From Camelus bactrianus (lineage: Eukaryota > Chordata > Mammalia > Artiodactyla > Camelidae): DNA of 64,000 bases. The notes beneath the pieces were generated by a model that did no database searches, was not told where the DNA came from, and saw only the letters and a list, made by a program, of their open reading frames with translations. The DNA lies in assembly GCF_048773025.1 (NCBI RefSeq), contig NC_133556.1, forward strand, positions 2,635,001-2,699,000, read 5' to 3'. Shown here one piece after another: positions 44,838-55,815 of this stretch; position 1 is the stretch's first letter; each line of letters opens with the position of its first letter. Both the position numbers and the translations under genes were made by a program.

Positions 44838-45012
44838 CTCAGAGTGTGGGAGGCCCCAGACCGGCAGGGCAGCGTCACCTGGAGCCCGGTAGAGATGCAG
44901 ATCTCAGACCTCACCCCCGTGTGCGGATCTGGAACCTGCGGGGTCGCACCTAGAAATCGGTGCCTGAACAAGCCCTGCACGTCATTCTGATGCCCATCAG
45001 CTTGGGACCGGC
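44838..45012. mobile_element. MER5A-type hAT MITE
   Basis: Contains 'gggcagcgtcacctggag', 'agatgcagatctcagacc' and 'aagccctgcacgtcattc' followed by tgatgcccatcagc, the order of MER5A (atcacctgggag, aatctcaggcccc, gtgattctgatgc). MER5A is a short hAT-Charlie derivative. Confidence 0.8.
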
Positions 45013-46175
45013 TTACCTACCCATTACTCAATTTTCCTCCAAAGCAGGTTTAAGTGAGGTGTCAAGTCCACGTGCGGCCCTTCATCCAGCATCTGCGCCG
45101 GTCCTGGGCCCGTCCGTCAGCCAGCCCCACAGACCGCTCAAGACAGAATTCCGCTACTCGCTGTCACAGGCAGTAATCCGTCTGCCTCACCTTCGGTTTT
45201 GCCCCGGTTGCCTGTCTGGACGCACTGGGGTCACTTTAGAGAAATCTGATCGGCAGTGAAAGCAATGCCCTCTCGTTGCATAAGCAGACTGGATTTGCAG
45301 GTGTGTTTCTTCGTGGGAATCTGGCTTCATTTAATGTCTTTAGATGGTGGAAATTGTGGTCACGACTGAGGTTCTTACCTCAGTTGACAGATGATGCCTC
45401 CTCACCACAGAACTCCGGGAGTGACCCTTACAAGCGAGCACATGCTTTGTTTTCCCTTGATGGCTGACAGCAGCTGCTGCGAGTCCTCAGGAGAAGAGGA
45501 TTTGGTGACAACAACCGGCCTGGTGTTGCAGCAGGAGGAAAAAATAGGAAATTGATGAATTATCTTTCTATTTGCACCTTCAGAAATAGGTTAATTGTTT
45601 CAGTGGCTGGCTCTGTCTTGATTAGGAAGCATTAATAGCAATTAATGATGTAACTTCAAAAAAGGTATAGGAAAATTAGTAGAATCCTCAGCTAACATAA
45701 ATTATTGTCATTATCTACTGCATCCAGAGCCATTAGGGCCGCCGCGCTGGCTGATTAAACTGCAAGGGAATTTTGGGGTCTGAATTCCCTAGAGAACTGA
45801 ACAAATCTTTTCTTAATTTTTTCAGTATAAAATTCCCCGTAGTGAGCTAATAACATTATTTAGTTTAAAATGTCTCAATTCTATGCCTTAATTAAAAACC
45901 TTTCACCAGTTAATTTTATTAACATATGCACATTTTATCTACATGTACAAATGTCATTTGATTACGATGACAAAACTTTTTTAACAAAAAAAGAAACTGC
46001 TAAAGTGTGGCAAAGAACAGTTCAGGTCAAGAAATATGAAACTGCGAGACGGCTTTGTGCAGCTTTAGTCAGACCCAGCAGTGGCGGCAGAGCACGCTTC
46101 CTTTGGGAAGGGCGGTAACCCGGAGAACGAGCGGGTGGCAGCGGCAGCAGTGACAACGCGGGTTGCACGCGCCCT
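45013..46175. other. unique DNA with a strong conserved-looking block
   Basis: From 45540 to 46080 the sequence is repeat-free and rich in homeodomain-type cores: GAATTATCTTTC, GGTTAATTGTTTC, AGCAATTAATGATG, CTAACATAAATTATTG, GCTGATTAAACTGC, GCCTTAATTAAAAACC, CCAGTTAATTTTATTAAC. No sizeable frame except one of 82 codons (45870-46118) with no known domain. Confidence 0.4.
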
Positions 46176-46357
46176 CGCTCTGCCCCGGGCCTGGGTGCCA
46201 AGCCTCACATGTGGGCTCCTTTTATCTTCACCTTAACAGCAGCCTTTGAGGTAGGAGGCCTTGTCCCACTTTGCAGAAGAGGAAACTGAGACTCAGAGAT
46301 GGACAGGAACTTGCCCAAGTCCGCACAACATGGGGGGATGCTGAGAGTTAGACCAGG
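46176..46357 (-). repeat. MIR SINE, antisense
   Basis: Near-complete antisense MIR: 'ttttatcttcaccttaacag', 'tttgaggtaggaggcc', 'cactttgcagaagaggaaac', 'tgagactcagagatgg', 'aacttgcccaagtccgc'. One of the best preserved MIR copies in the window. Confidence 0.85.
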
Positions 46358-47119
46358 TGGGGTGACCCCCCATGCATCCTCTCAGTCACTCGGCCAAACT
46401 CCGTGTGGCGGTTGTCTGCCTTCTTTTAAGGTGAGATTTGCCTCTCTCGGCCCAGCTCTGCCCCGTCTGGTACTCCTCCTCAGTGTCACCAGGACACAGT
46501 TAGACACAGCTGTCCTTTCCAGTGTCAGCCCTAGACATGCAGGCCTGTTCCTCAGAGGAGTCTGGCTGCTTTACAGGTGTATGATGGACTGGCAGCCAGC
46601 ACCTTCGCCTCCACTCTTGGTCAAACTGTGATCTGGGCTCATGTTCACCCTCTTATTTGTCCTTAAAGACTTGCCACGGAATTCCGTCACTCATTACTGA
46701 GACCTGATGGGCCCGTCTGTGTGCGTCTTGTCCGGAGGCTTCAGGACTTCACAGGAGTTGGCCATTTGCCTGGCCTGAGCGCGCTGGGTGGACAGCAGTG
46801 CACTCGGCAGACCAGGCACCCTCACCTGTCCACTTGCCACGATGGTTTTATGTGTCTTTCTCAAACGTTTCTAGCTTGTTCCTTCTTTTCTGGAGATCCA
46901 GCAACCAGAAGAACATTCCAGATTTGTACCTTAACCTGTAAGGACCATACAAATAGTGCCATGTTCCCCGCATCCCCGGGAATGGGTCTGTAGTTTAATC
47001 TCGGGATTCTGTTGGCATTTTTAGACAAAGCAACAGAACTGTTCTAAATTCCTTTGAACAAAGCGTTTACTGAAGTGTTACCTTTTGCCATGTGTTCTGT
47101 GAGGGCCATATGAATTTGG
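46358..47119. other. unique DNA, no gene seen
   Basis: No repeat recognised. Frames 46299-46631 and 46721-46993 lack known domains; the first runs out of the MIR, which argues against a gene. Confidence 0.5.
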
Positions 47120-47400
47120 AAGGAGGGGTGGGCGTGATTAGGGAAAGTGCCAGAGCTGGAGGAGTGTGATCTGGCCCTCGCAGGGTGCTTGTGGAGCTGG
47201 ATGGCCTGTGAGGTCATTTGGGGATAGGTGGGCGTGGGGGGCTGGCAGGGGCCAGGCGCCGAGCGGGGCGGCAGACCACACAGACCAGGCAGCGAGGAAA
47301 CCAGCCTGACTGGGGCTGGGGGGGGTATTGGAGGGAAGTGGGGCCCACGGTTGGATTATTTGGGTGGGGATGGATTAGAGAGGTTCTTGGAAGCGGAGTG
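47120..47400 (+). repeat. probable L2 LINE fragment
   Basis: Purine-rich text with 'gtgccagagctggaggag', 'gtggagctggatggcctg', 'gcaggggccaggcgccg' and 'tattggagggaagtgggg' suggests the L2 3' region. A G-quadruplex-capable run (ggtgggcgtggggggctgg, about 47226-47244, with flanking GGGG) lies inside. Confidence 0.4.
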
Positions 47401-48002
47401 ACTCCGTCAGTGTAGACAGAGGAATGCTGCACTAAAGACGACTGAAGTTTACTTCGGACTCACGTTCCACGTGCAGCCCAGGTTCCGTGCGGGAGAGGGG
47501 GCTGCTCTGTAAGGGACTCGGAGCCGGGCTGGCGGAGGTGCGGCTGTTACGGGATGTGAGCACCGCCACAAGGGCCTAGGGGCTCGGGGCACGGGGCGGG
47601 CATCTCGCACCTGCATGTCAGTGCATCTGCTTGGAGATGACGCGGTCCCTTCCATTCGCATTTCAGGGGCCAAAAGCAGTTACATGCAAACTTGCACATA
47701 TACCTGACTCAGGGGGTCAGGGAAGGACCCACCTCTTGTGCCCGGAAGGAGACGAGAACTCAACATGTTAGTGAGCCTTGATACTGCCTCCCACCCCAGG
47801 CAGAGGGCACAGACTTGGGCTGGCAGGCACTGGAGCGGTCGGCAGGGTCTGAGTGCAAAGCGCCTGGGCTCTTGGAAGACTAGCCTGAGTTCAGCAACTG
47901 GAATGGCCACTCTGGATGCATGGTGTCCCAGCCTTTCCTCTTACGGGCTTTTATCTCTGCTGCTCGGCGTGGCCACGCCTGGGACCTCTTCACCGGAGTT
48001 AG
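47401..48002. other. unique DNA
   Basis: No repeat or gene recognised. Overlapping 75-93 codon frames on both strands. Confidence 0.45.
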
Positions 48003-48222
48003 GATGGGGCAGTAGTTAAGAGTGCACATTCCGGCCGTAAAGCCTTGGGTTCACTTCCCAGCTCTGCCCTGTGATGCTGGCAGAGAAGCTACTTTGTGAG
48101 TCTCAATTTCCTTATCTGTCGAAATGGGAATAATAAAAAAGTATACCTAACAGTGGATGCAAATGGAGTGGCTCAGGGTCCGGCCTGCACTAAGCAGTTA
48201 ATAGCTGGGCTGTGATTCCTAC
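48003..48222 (+). repeat. MIR SINE, near full length
   Basis: Follows MIR from its tRNA-like head to the tail: 'ggcagtagttaagagtgcac', 'gccttgggttcacttccc', 'agctctgccctgtgatg', 'gtctcaatttccttatctg', 'gaaatgggaataataaaaaa', 'gtggctcagggtccgg'. This is the longest MIR here. Confidence 0.85.
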
Positions 48223-48762
48223 AGTCTCTGAAAATGCTCCACCGTTGGGATCTTTAGTTCTGTTCGCAGTCTTCCTTCTCTCCCAGTTTCCCTGCCCTTG
48301 GCCGCCTTTATCTGATCAACACTTAGCTCGCTTCTCCTGCCCAATTTATTAGCCCTCTCTTAGCATCCTTTCCTTCCTACACGCCAGGGCCCACGTTTTA
48401 ATTATCTCCTGTGGCATCAGTCTGCCCTTGGCCTCCAGCATACCCAGCCTGCCGAGGCTCAACTCGCCTTCCACCTGCTCCCTTCTCTGCAGAACTGAAG
48501 TTCCACCAGACTGGTGTTTTCTAGAATCTGCGGGGGTGTCAGTGCTGCACGGAGGTCCTTGGACTCATCCCAGGTTTCCTCCTGACTCTTTTTCTCTCGT
48601 AGTTGTCCTCAGCGGTGCCGCCTTCCACCTCCCCACCCCCTCCCCCAGGACTGCTTCCTGCTGAGTCATGCGTGAGAAGACAGAGTGTTTTTATGTGTTT
48701 TCTTTTACGTAACTGATAAACATGTGAATGTAATCCTAACTGAAGCGTAAGATCACTTAGCA
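48223..48762. other. unique DNA
   Basis: CT-rich in places, no recognised repeat. Frames 48428-48664 and 48539-48775 are opposite-strand shadows. Confidence 0.45.
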
Positions 48763-48920
48763 CAGAGCTTCTCAAATTGAACGGGCATTCACATCACCTG
48801 GGCAGCTTGTTAATATTTAAGTCCTGATTCGGTAGGTCCAGGGTGTGGTCCGAGACTCTGCCCCTCTAACCATCTCCCAGGAGAGGTCTGCACTGCTGGT
48901 CCCAGCTCTGCTTTGAGGGG
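48763..48920. mobile_element. MER5-type hAT MITE (first of a pair)
   Basis: Opens 'cagagcttctcaaattga', continues 'cattcacatcacctgggc', 'agcttgttaatatttaagtc', 'tgattcggtaggtccagg' and 'gtgtggtccgagactctg', matching MER5A/MER5B in order (cagtggttctcaaac, cagaatcacctgg, tgattcagtaggtctgg). Another copy lies 100 bases downstream. Confidence 0.85.
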
Positions 48921-49018
48921 CAAGGAGTTGGCTCACGCATATTGAGTGTCTCGAGTCCTCGTCATGTGCTAAGAAGTACGATCTTTTCCTTCTAATGAGG
49001 GAGAGCTCAGCTCCCAGA

Positions 49019-49160
49019 GCATGGCCAGCAGCACAGGCTTCACGTGGGAGCTGAAGGATCTAGAATCTCAGCTCCACCCAGATCTGCTGATTTGGAATCT
49101 GCATTTGAACAGGATCCCCAGATGACCTGTGTGCACATAAAAATTTGAGAAGCACCAGCT
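49019..49160. mobile_element. MER5-type hAT MITE (second of a pair)
   Basis: Reads 'gcatggccagcagcacagg', 'cttcacgtgggagctg', 'gatctagaatctcagctcc', 'acccagatctgctgatttgg', 'gaatctgcatttgaacagg' and closes 'aatttgagaagcaccagc', the expected MER5A order including the terminal 'tttgagaagcactg'. Confidence 0.85.
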
Positions 49161-49455
49161 TAGAAGATACAAATAAAAAGGTCTTAAAAACATTTGTAAA
49201 ACTGTATGTGGTTTTTCAGTGCTTTGGAGACTGAAAACGCTGATGTCAGATTAAGCTAATTAGTGGGTGGGTTGAAATTAATTAACCAGAAAAGGCTCTC
49301 TGAGGAAAATAAAGTTCGTACCAGGTTTGGGAAAAAGAAAAGTGTACTTAGAAATGTATTTAAGATTTGTATTTTTACATCATCTAGAACGCCTTCTCTA
49401 TAGCCGTTCTCAGGAAAGCCCAGTTGTGAAAGAACAGTGCTTTCTGCATCTGTCT
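49161..49455. other. AT-rich unique block, conserved-looking
   Basis: Repeat-free. Contains GATTAAGCTAATTAGTGGG and GAAATTAATTAACC within 50 bases (about 49250-49285), a dense homeodomain-site arrangement, with a TGATGTCAGATTA core before it. Possible enhancer. Confidence 0.35.
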
Positions 49456-49457
49456 GA

Positions 49458-49780
49458 CTGAATTATTTTTTTATTCCATTATTTTTCTTTATGTAAAGAA
49501 CAGCAAATATGCATGTATAGAATTATTTCTTCCCCCTTTCCTGCCTCAAAAGCAACACATCATCTACACTGTTCAGCACTTTGCTTTTTTCACTTATCAG
49601 GACGTCTTAGAGCTCTTTCTGTCCCAGTCTAGAAAGAGCTTCCTCCTCATTGTCTTCACGGCTCATAACGTCTAGGAGCACAGATGTGTGCGTCACCATA
49701 CAGCACGGATGTGGGTGTCACTGTATGCTTTGTTTTCAAAATGTTTAGAAGGCCTTTTCCCAGCAGTAACCAACACTTAC
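49458..49780 (-). repeat. old L1M 3' end, antisense
   Basis: Contains 'cagcactttgcttttttcac', 'ttatcaggacgtcttagagc', 'agagcttcctcctcattg' in the order of the antisense L1M 3' region; the last ~100 bases are uncertain. Confidence 0.55.
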
Positions 49781-52700
49781 ATGTGGGAGGTCCTACACCC
49801 GGAGAATAATTACTAAATAAATCTGTGTTAAATTTCTACATCTTTTCTACAAATGGACTCCTTCAGGTAGCCACCACTTGTTTCATTTGGGGTTATTTTA
49901 GGCTAATGTGTCTTTCCCAAACAGTAGTTAATTTTCAAAATAAAGGAACAGAGCACTTGTAATCCAATAGATTTTTTAAGGACTCAACCAAAGGCAGCTC
50001 CCTCTTTTGGGGGAAATGATTATGGGGAAAATCCTTGTCTGATATTCAGGCGTGTGGGGCCAATTCTAAGCTCCTTAAACCTCTCCCCCCCTCGGTGAGC
50101 CCCAGCGCGCGTCGCACCTGCTGGCTAAGGAGAGCGCCATCCGAGCCCGTCCCTCTCGCCCTCTGCGCAGCTCAGGGGCGTGCCACTGCTCAGAGACAAG
50201 GTGTCCCGTGGATAGAACAGGACTACGTCAAACTTTTAAATAAATGGATGCCATCCTCTTATTGGAAGTTTCGGGAGAGTTTTGGTGGAAGCGCCCGTTG
50301 CTTAATGATTTGCTGTGATGGCTTTTGGATTTCCTATAAATTCTCTATCAGTCTGTCGGCGCCGTCTCGCAGGAAGCTGTCTGCCCACGCTGCTTAAAAC
50401 GGCACAAGGTGCTAAGCGTGTGAACACACTCTTAGAGCTCGTTTGTTTGAATTGATAGTTTGCACTGCCCGGATCTGCTGAGTAATCAGCGACCTTCCAC
50501 GTTTTAAAGAGGCCTGCACTGAGCAGCCTCTTCGTGCATTTGAACAGTCACATAGGTGGGTTTAGGACTTCACTTTTTATCCATCTGCCCTCCGGTCTGT
50601 GTGAGCAGACTGCTCATGTCTGCCAGGCGTGCTCTCGGAACACTCGCCGTAGTCTGTCTGTAAGCCGCTCTCTTAACAGGGGTCTCAGCTGTGTCCTTCA
50701 CACACAGCTTCTGTTCCGTGCTCTCCCCCTCTGTCTGCCGTCAGCCTCAAGAGTTATTGCTGCTGTTGATTTCGGACCAAAATATAAATGAGATTGTGTT
50801 GACATTTTTTTAAAACCTTTGCTTCCTCGCAGATTGAGTAGAGAACCAGTTGGTTTAAATAGATAACCTTGGGTCATGTCGGCAAATGTCTTGTTCTAGC
50901 TGAGTGCTCCGTGCTTGCGCTGTGGGACTGACTTTATTCATTTAAAGGAAGTTAGGGCAGACAGGAAAAGAGATATTTCCTTCTCTGAAGATTTCCTGAT
51001 TTGTTGGTACCTCTGTTGTGACACCCAAGAGTAATTCTGATGCAGCAACTCTCGCAAAAAGAAAAGAGATGGGAAACAGAAGAGGAAATTCCTCATGGTG
51101 ATGAGTTCTCATCCTTCCCTCAGAGCCGCCGTGGGCCCGGCTCCGTCTGTGCTCCTCGTCGGCGACAGTGACCCACCTAATTCCCAGAGACAGACGGGCA
51201 GAGAGTGCACACGTGAGATGAGCCAGGATCCACCTTGTGCTCAGATCGCACGGGCACCGCTACCGCTCTCCAGCCCCTCGGGGTCCAGGCTCTCCCCACA
51301 GGGTAAGGACTCTCCCAGGGAACTGAGCCCACAGCCTGTCCTGGCGCAGTGGCGGCGGTCAGCCCGCCGTGCCGGCCCAGGGTGCAGCCCTGCCTGGCCC
51401 ACGTGGAGAGGTGGTGGCGTGAAGGCTTCACTCCCCCTCCGGACAGAAGTGCTCCTGGATCCTAATGTCAGGAAACAGGACGCGGTTCTCTTCCTGGAAT
51501 TCGCTTGGAGCGAATATGGGCAAAGGACTTGGTTAGCCAGCAAGCTGTCCACTCACTGATGCTGTTCTGGAACGTGTAGGGCTCGCGGTGGCTTGATGCT
51601 GGTTAGGCTAGAAATCCTGCAAGATTCTCTGTCTCACAGTCTGCCCGCTTCTAAGATGGACTGAATACAAAAGTGATGACCTAGCCCGCGGCCGAGGAAG
51701 GGCTCGTCCGTGTATTTGTACCAACATCTGCGTTTGAAGTGGGGATACGGAGGGAAAGAAAGTGGCTGATGAAATGTTTCTTCAGTTCTGGGCATAACCA
51801 CCTTTCAGGATTTCAGTTTTATGAAACACTAAGCATGTGGGTGAGAGGTTTTATTTGGTTTGGGATGTCTAGTTTGAAAAGCTCTAGTTTTATTTAGGAC
51901 GTCAGTCCTATATGAACAAATAAAAAGAAAAGTCATCTTTTGGTCTGTGGGGTGCCCCTCCCGGTGAGGCGCTGAAACAAATATCGGCCGCTCTGGTCTC
52001 TGTGTTTTCACGTGGCTGGGGGAGGTGTAAAATGTAAGGCTTGCCATTTTACATTGCTCCAGTCAAGCAAAGTCTTCAAAAAGTCACAGCCCTGGGCGTG
52101 TTCCACGGCGGCGTGGCTTCTTTATAACGAGACTGAGTTTGCCTTGAGCTTCAGTTGCCACGATTCCCAGTCTGTGAGTTGGACAGTGGAGTCGGCAGCC
52201 AGGTGAAGCAACTCCAGTTCAGTCTGGTTTTGTAAAGATCTTTATAGTAGTGTGGGGGGGCGAGGGGGGCGCCGTTGCGATTTTCCAGATGTATTCTGTG
52301 GAGCAGACTGTGACCCCCGTTCCCTCTGATTTATCTCCTTCTCTCTTTTTTCTTTCTCTCGTGTGCTCAGAGCATTTGTTAAGGTAATTTTCTGTTTTCT
52401 CCAGGGACTCAGGATTGAATTTCTTTGTTCTTGGTTTTATCTGTTAGAGGCACTTGTCTCGTTACAGTTTCTATCTGTGAAGCACGCTGTGTATCAAACA
52501 CCCGATCTGCGGCGGGATCCGAGCCTGGCAGAGTCACGTGCGTGTCTCAGGGGCAGGGCTGTGCGGCTCTCCACGAACTGACGTGCAAAACTCTTGTCTT
52601 GGGAAGAGATCTGATTATCTTAGGAACAGATATTGGCATCTATTTGGAAAGTGTAAAGTTAGGTTCATTCGATTTGGCAGGCAGCTGTTGGGCGTTCCTG

Positions 52701-53284
52701 TTTGCCAGAGGCTCTGAAGACGACAGGGGTCACGAGAATCTCTTCCCTCAGGTTTACAAGGGATGGGGCAGATGTGTGCGGGAACGGACGCCCTTGTCTG
52801 AAGGAGACCGGCCTGGCCTCAGTCGCCCCCAGAAGCACAGTGTGTGAGCTCAACAGAGACGTGGGTTAGTTTATTCAGAGGCAACCCCAGGAAGCCGGGC
52901 AGAGGCGCGGGCAGAGGAGGCGAGGAAGGGACAGACACCGGTGCAGGGACCTCAGTGAGCTCCTGGCCTGGGTCCCCCAGGGAGCCCCAGGGAGACCGTA
53001 TAGAAGCCACTTTCCGGTGGCTTGCCGGAGGGGAGAAAGCTCACGCTTTATTCGCTGAGAACAACTTCCCGGGACATTAGTGTACAGGCGTCCTGGCTCA
53101 CCTCCCCATCTCCCCGTAGGTCAGGCCTGCCCCTGGCCAGAGAGGGACCTCGGTGGGAGCTGGCAGCGCTTGCAGAGAGCCGTGGCTTTGGACGGGGCCC
53201 GGGGCCGGGGCCGGGCGTGGGCAGCACCAGCTGCACAGGGATGTTAACCAAGTGGGAAAGGGCACTGCTTACCCCGCGGACAGA
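49781..53284. other. unique DNA, no gene seen, conserved-looking at 49.9-50.4 kb
   Basis: The longest repeat-poor stretch of the window. At about 49890-50060 and 50200-50350 it has smooth sequence with ATAGATTTTTTAAGG, AAATGATTATGG, CTTTTAAATAAATGG and TTGCTTAATGATTTGC, again enhancer-like. Frames of up to 154 codons (51095-51559 plus) and 140 codons (52425-52847 plus) show no domain and are overlapped on the other strand. Confidence 0.45.
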
Positions 53285-53285
53285 A

Positions 53286-53596
53286 ACCTGAGACCCAGAG
53301 CTGTCAAACTCCTGGAAGGAAAGATGGGGAGAAGCTTCGTGACCTTGGATTTGGCACTGATTTCTTAGATGTGACACCACATCACAGGCAGCGAAAGAGA
53401 AAATATGTGAATTGGACTTCGTCAAAAATAAACGCTCTGTGCATCAGAGGGCACTGTGAACAGAGTGAAAAGGCAGCCATGGAGTTGGGGGGATATTTCT
53501 AAATCACCTTTCTGGTAAGGGATTAATACTCAGAAAATGTGGAGAACTGCTACTAAACTCAACAACCAGACAGCCTGGCTTAAAAACTGAGCAAAG
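53286..53596 (+). repeat. old L1, first part of a nested group
   Basis: Plus-strand L1 ORF2 debris: 'caaactcctggaaggaaag', 'gaccttggatttggcac', 'gatttcttagatgtgacacc', 'cagagtgaaaaggcagcc', 'aagggattaatactcag', 'ctcaacaaccagacagcc'. It is cut at about 53597 by a tiny insertion and again at about 53681 by a larger L1, and picks up at about 54818. Confidence 0.8.
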
Positions 53597-53645
53597 TTGA
53601 CACAACGTTGTAAACTGACTCCACTCCAATAAAAACAATAAAAAG
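53597..53645 (+). repeat. tiny L1 3'-tail insertion (about 48 bp)
   Basis: The host L1 is interrupted by 'ttgacacaacgttgtaaact' followed by gactccactccaataaaaa and an A-rich tail. That is only the last few dozen bases of a younger L1. The host sequence before and after is a near-duplicate: aaactgagcaaag (53584-53596) and aaatgagccaag (53646-53657). This is an extremely 5'-truncated L1 insertion. Confidence 0.6.
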
Positions 53646-53680
53646 AAATGAGCCAAGACTAGAATAGACATTTCTCCAAA

Positions 53681-54817
53681 AGAATGAAATTAGAACATTC
53701 TCTAACACCACATACAAAAATAAAACTCAAACTGGATAAAAGACCTAAATGTAAGACCGGATCCTCTAAGACCCCAGAGGAGGACGTAGGCAGAACCTCC
53801 TGGACCCAGATCACAGCAATATATTTTGGATCCACCTCCTCAAGTAAAGGAAATCAAAGCAAAAATAAACAGATGAGACCTAATTAAACGCAAAAGATTT
53901 TGCACAGCAAAGGAAACCTTCAACAAAACGAAAAGACAACCTACTGAATGGGAACAAATATTTGCAGATGACGTGAGTGATAAGGGTTGATATCCAACAT
54001 CTATGAACCGCGGTGCCGACGTCACTACCCATCAGGGAGATGCCGGCAACGCTGCAGTGAGGTCCGCCTCACCCCTGCCTGACGGCCACCATCAAAGAGA
54101 ACACAGATGACAGGTGTTGGCGAGGATGTGGAGAAAAGGGAACCCTCGTGCACGGCTGGTATGTAAATTGGTGCAGCCACTGTGGAAAACAGTATGGAGT
54201 TTCCTCAAAAAACTAAAAACAGAACTGCCGTATGACCCAGCAGTTCCACTCCTGGCTGTGTATCTGAAAAAAACAAAAACATGATTTGAAAAGATGCATG
54301 CACCCCAATGTTCATAGCAGCATCATTTACAGTTGTCAAGATATGGAGGCAAGCTAAGTGCCCATCAACAGATGAGTGGATAAAGAAACTCCGAGATATA
54401 GATACATATGTATCTCATACATACATACAGTGGAATACTACTCAGCCGTTAAATGAAATTCTGCCATTTGCAGCAACATGGATGGACTTGGAGGGCATTA
54501 CGCTGAGTGAAATAAGTAAGACAGAGAAAGACAAATACTGTATGAAATAGCTTAATGTGAAATCTAAAAATCATAACAAAAAAGCAGCAGACTCACAGAT
54601 ACAGAGAACAAACTAGTGCTTACCAGTGAGGAGGGGAGGGGAGCAGGACATAAAGATGGAGGGAGTGGGAGGTACAGACTGCTGGGCATAAACAGGCTCA
54701 AGGATGTATGTACAACAGAAAATATGGCCAATGTTTTGTAATAACTGTAAATGGACAGTAACCTTTAAAAATTGTAAAAACAGTACAAAATACCTTTTAA
54801 AATAATAATAAATAAAT
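53681..54817 (+). mobile_element. younger L1, 5'-truncated, inserted in the old L1
   Basis: About 1.1 kb of L1 3' end in plus orientation. ORF2 C-terminal text begins with MKLEHSLTPHTKIKLKLDKR at 53684; 54308-54550 encodes [20 protein letters not shown] and, later, the weakly conserved end. The 3' UTR contains 'ttttgtaataactgtaaatgg' and 'aacctttaaaaattg', a cetartiodactyl-type L1 tail. The host sequence is repeated on both sides (about 53646-53680 and 54818-54853), about 35 bases, long for an L1 target duplication. The ORF has several stops and frame breaks. Confidence 0.8.
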
Positions 54818-55655
54818 GAAAACCGAGCGAAGATAAGAACAACATTTCTCCAAAGATAACACACAGGCGGCCAACAAACGCACGGAAGGATGGGCCACCT
54901 CACTGATCATTAGGGGAACGACAGCCAAATGGGATCCCACTTGCCAGGCACTAGGGTGGCTATTTTGAAAAGAACCTAAACAAAGGAAAAACAAGTGTTG
55001 GCGAGCACGTGGAGAAATTAGAACTCTTTTTGCATTGCTGGTGGGGATGTATAGTTGCACAGCCACCGTGGACAGTGGTATGGTGAGTCCTCAAAAAATT
55101 AAACACAGAGTTAGCATACGATTTAGACCCCAAAGAACTGAAAACAGAGGCTTGAACAGACATTCACACGCCCATGATTGTAGCAGCATCATTCACAGTA
55201 GCCAAAAGGTGGAAGCCACCAAGTGTTTATCAGTGGATGAGCGGATGAACAGAGCGTGGTCCATCCACACAACGGGACATCAGTCACACTTAAAACAGGA
55301 TGAGATTCTGACACGTGTTACAACGTAGGTGAACCCTGAAGACATTACACTGAGTGAAAGGAGCCTGTCACAGAAGAACAAACACCGTCCGATTCCGCTG
55401 ACATGGGGCCCCCAGAGTAAGGTTCACAGAAGCAGAAGGCGGCATGTGGGCGGCGAGGGCTGGGGAGAAAGGAAGGAGGAGTGGCCGTTTAAGGGGGACA
55501 GAGTCTCAGTTTGGGAAGATGGAAGAATTCTGTAGAGGGATTGTAGTGATGGTCACACAACCATGTAAATTACTGCCACAGACCTGCACACTTAACAGTG
55601 GTTAAAAGGGGAAATTTCATATTATGTATATTTAACCACAGTTTTTAAAAAGTGT
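54818..55655 (+). repeat. old L1, continuation to its 3' end
   Basis: Resumes 'acatttctccaaagataac', then 'caagtgttggcgagcacgtg', 'gcattgctggtggggatg', 'gtagcagcatcattcac', 'ttacactgagtgaaagg', and closes 'cacttaacagtggttaaaa' and 'ttatgtatatttaaccacag', an L1MB-like 3' end. Frames here are L1 debris. Confidence 0.85.
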
Positions 55656-55684
55656 GCCACAGGTACCAAGAGGAAAGATCACTT

Positions 55685-55815
55685 TAACTGAGGGCCCAGG
55701 AAGCCTTCCTGGAGGAGGTGACCAGTTCCCTGGGATTTCAGGGGGCTGCAGAGGAGCAGCAGAGAGGGGTAGGTGAGAATGGAGAACACTGCTGCAGGCA
55801 GGGCGCTCAGGTCCG
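55685..55815 (+). repeat. L2 LINE fragment
   Basis: Sense L2: 'aggaagccttcctggagg' followed by aggtgac, then 'gggatttcagggggctgc' and 'gagcagcagagaggggtagg'. The first block is the signature aaggcttcctggaggaggtga region of L2. Confidence 0.6.
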
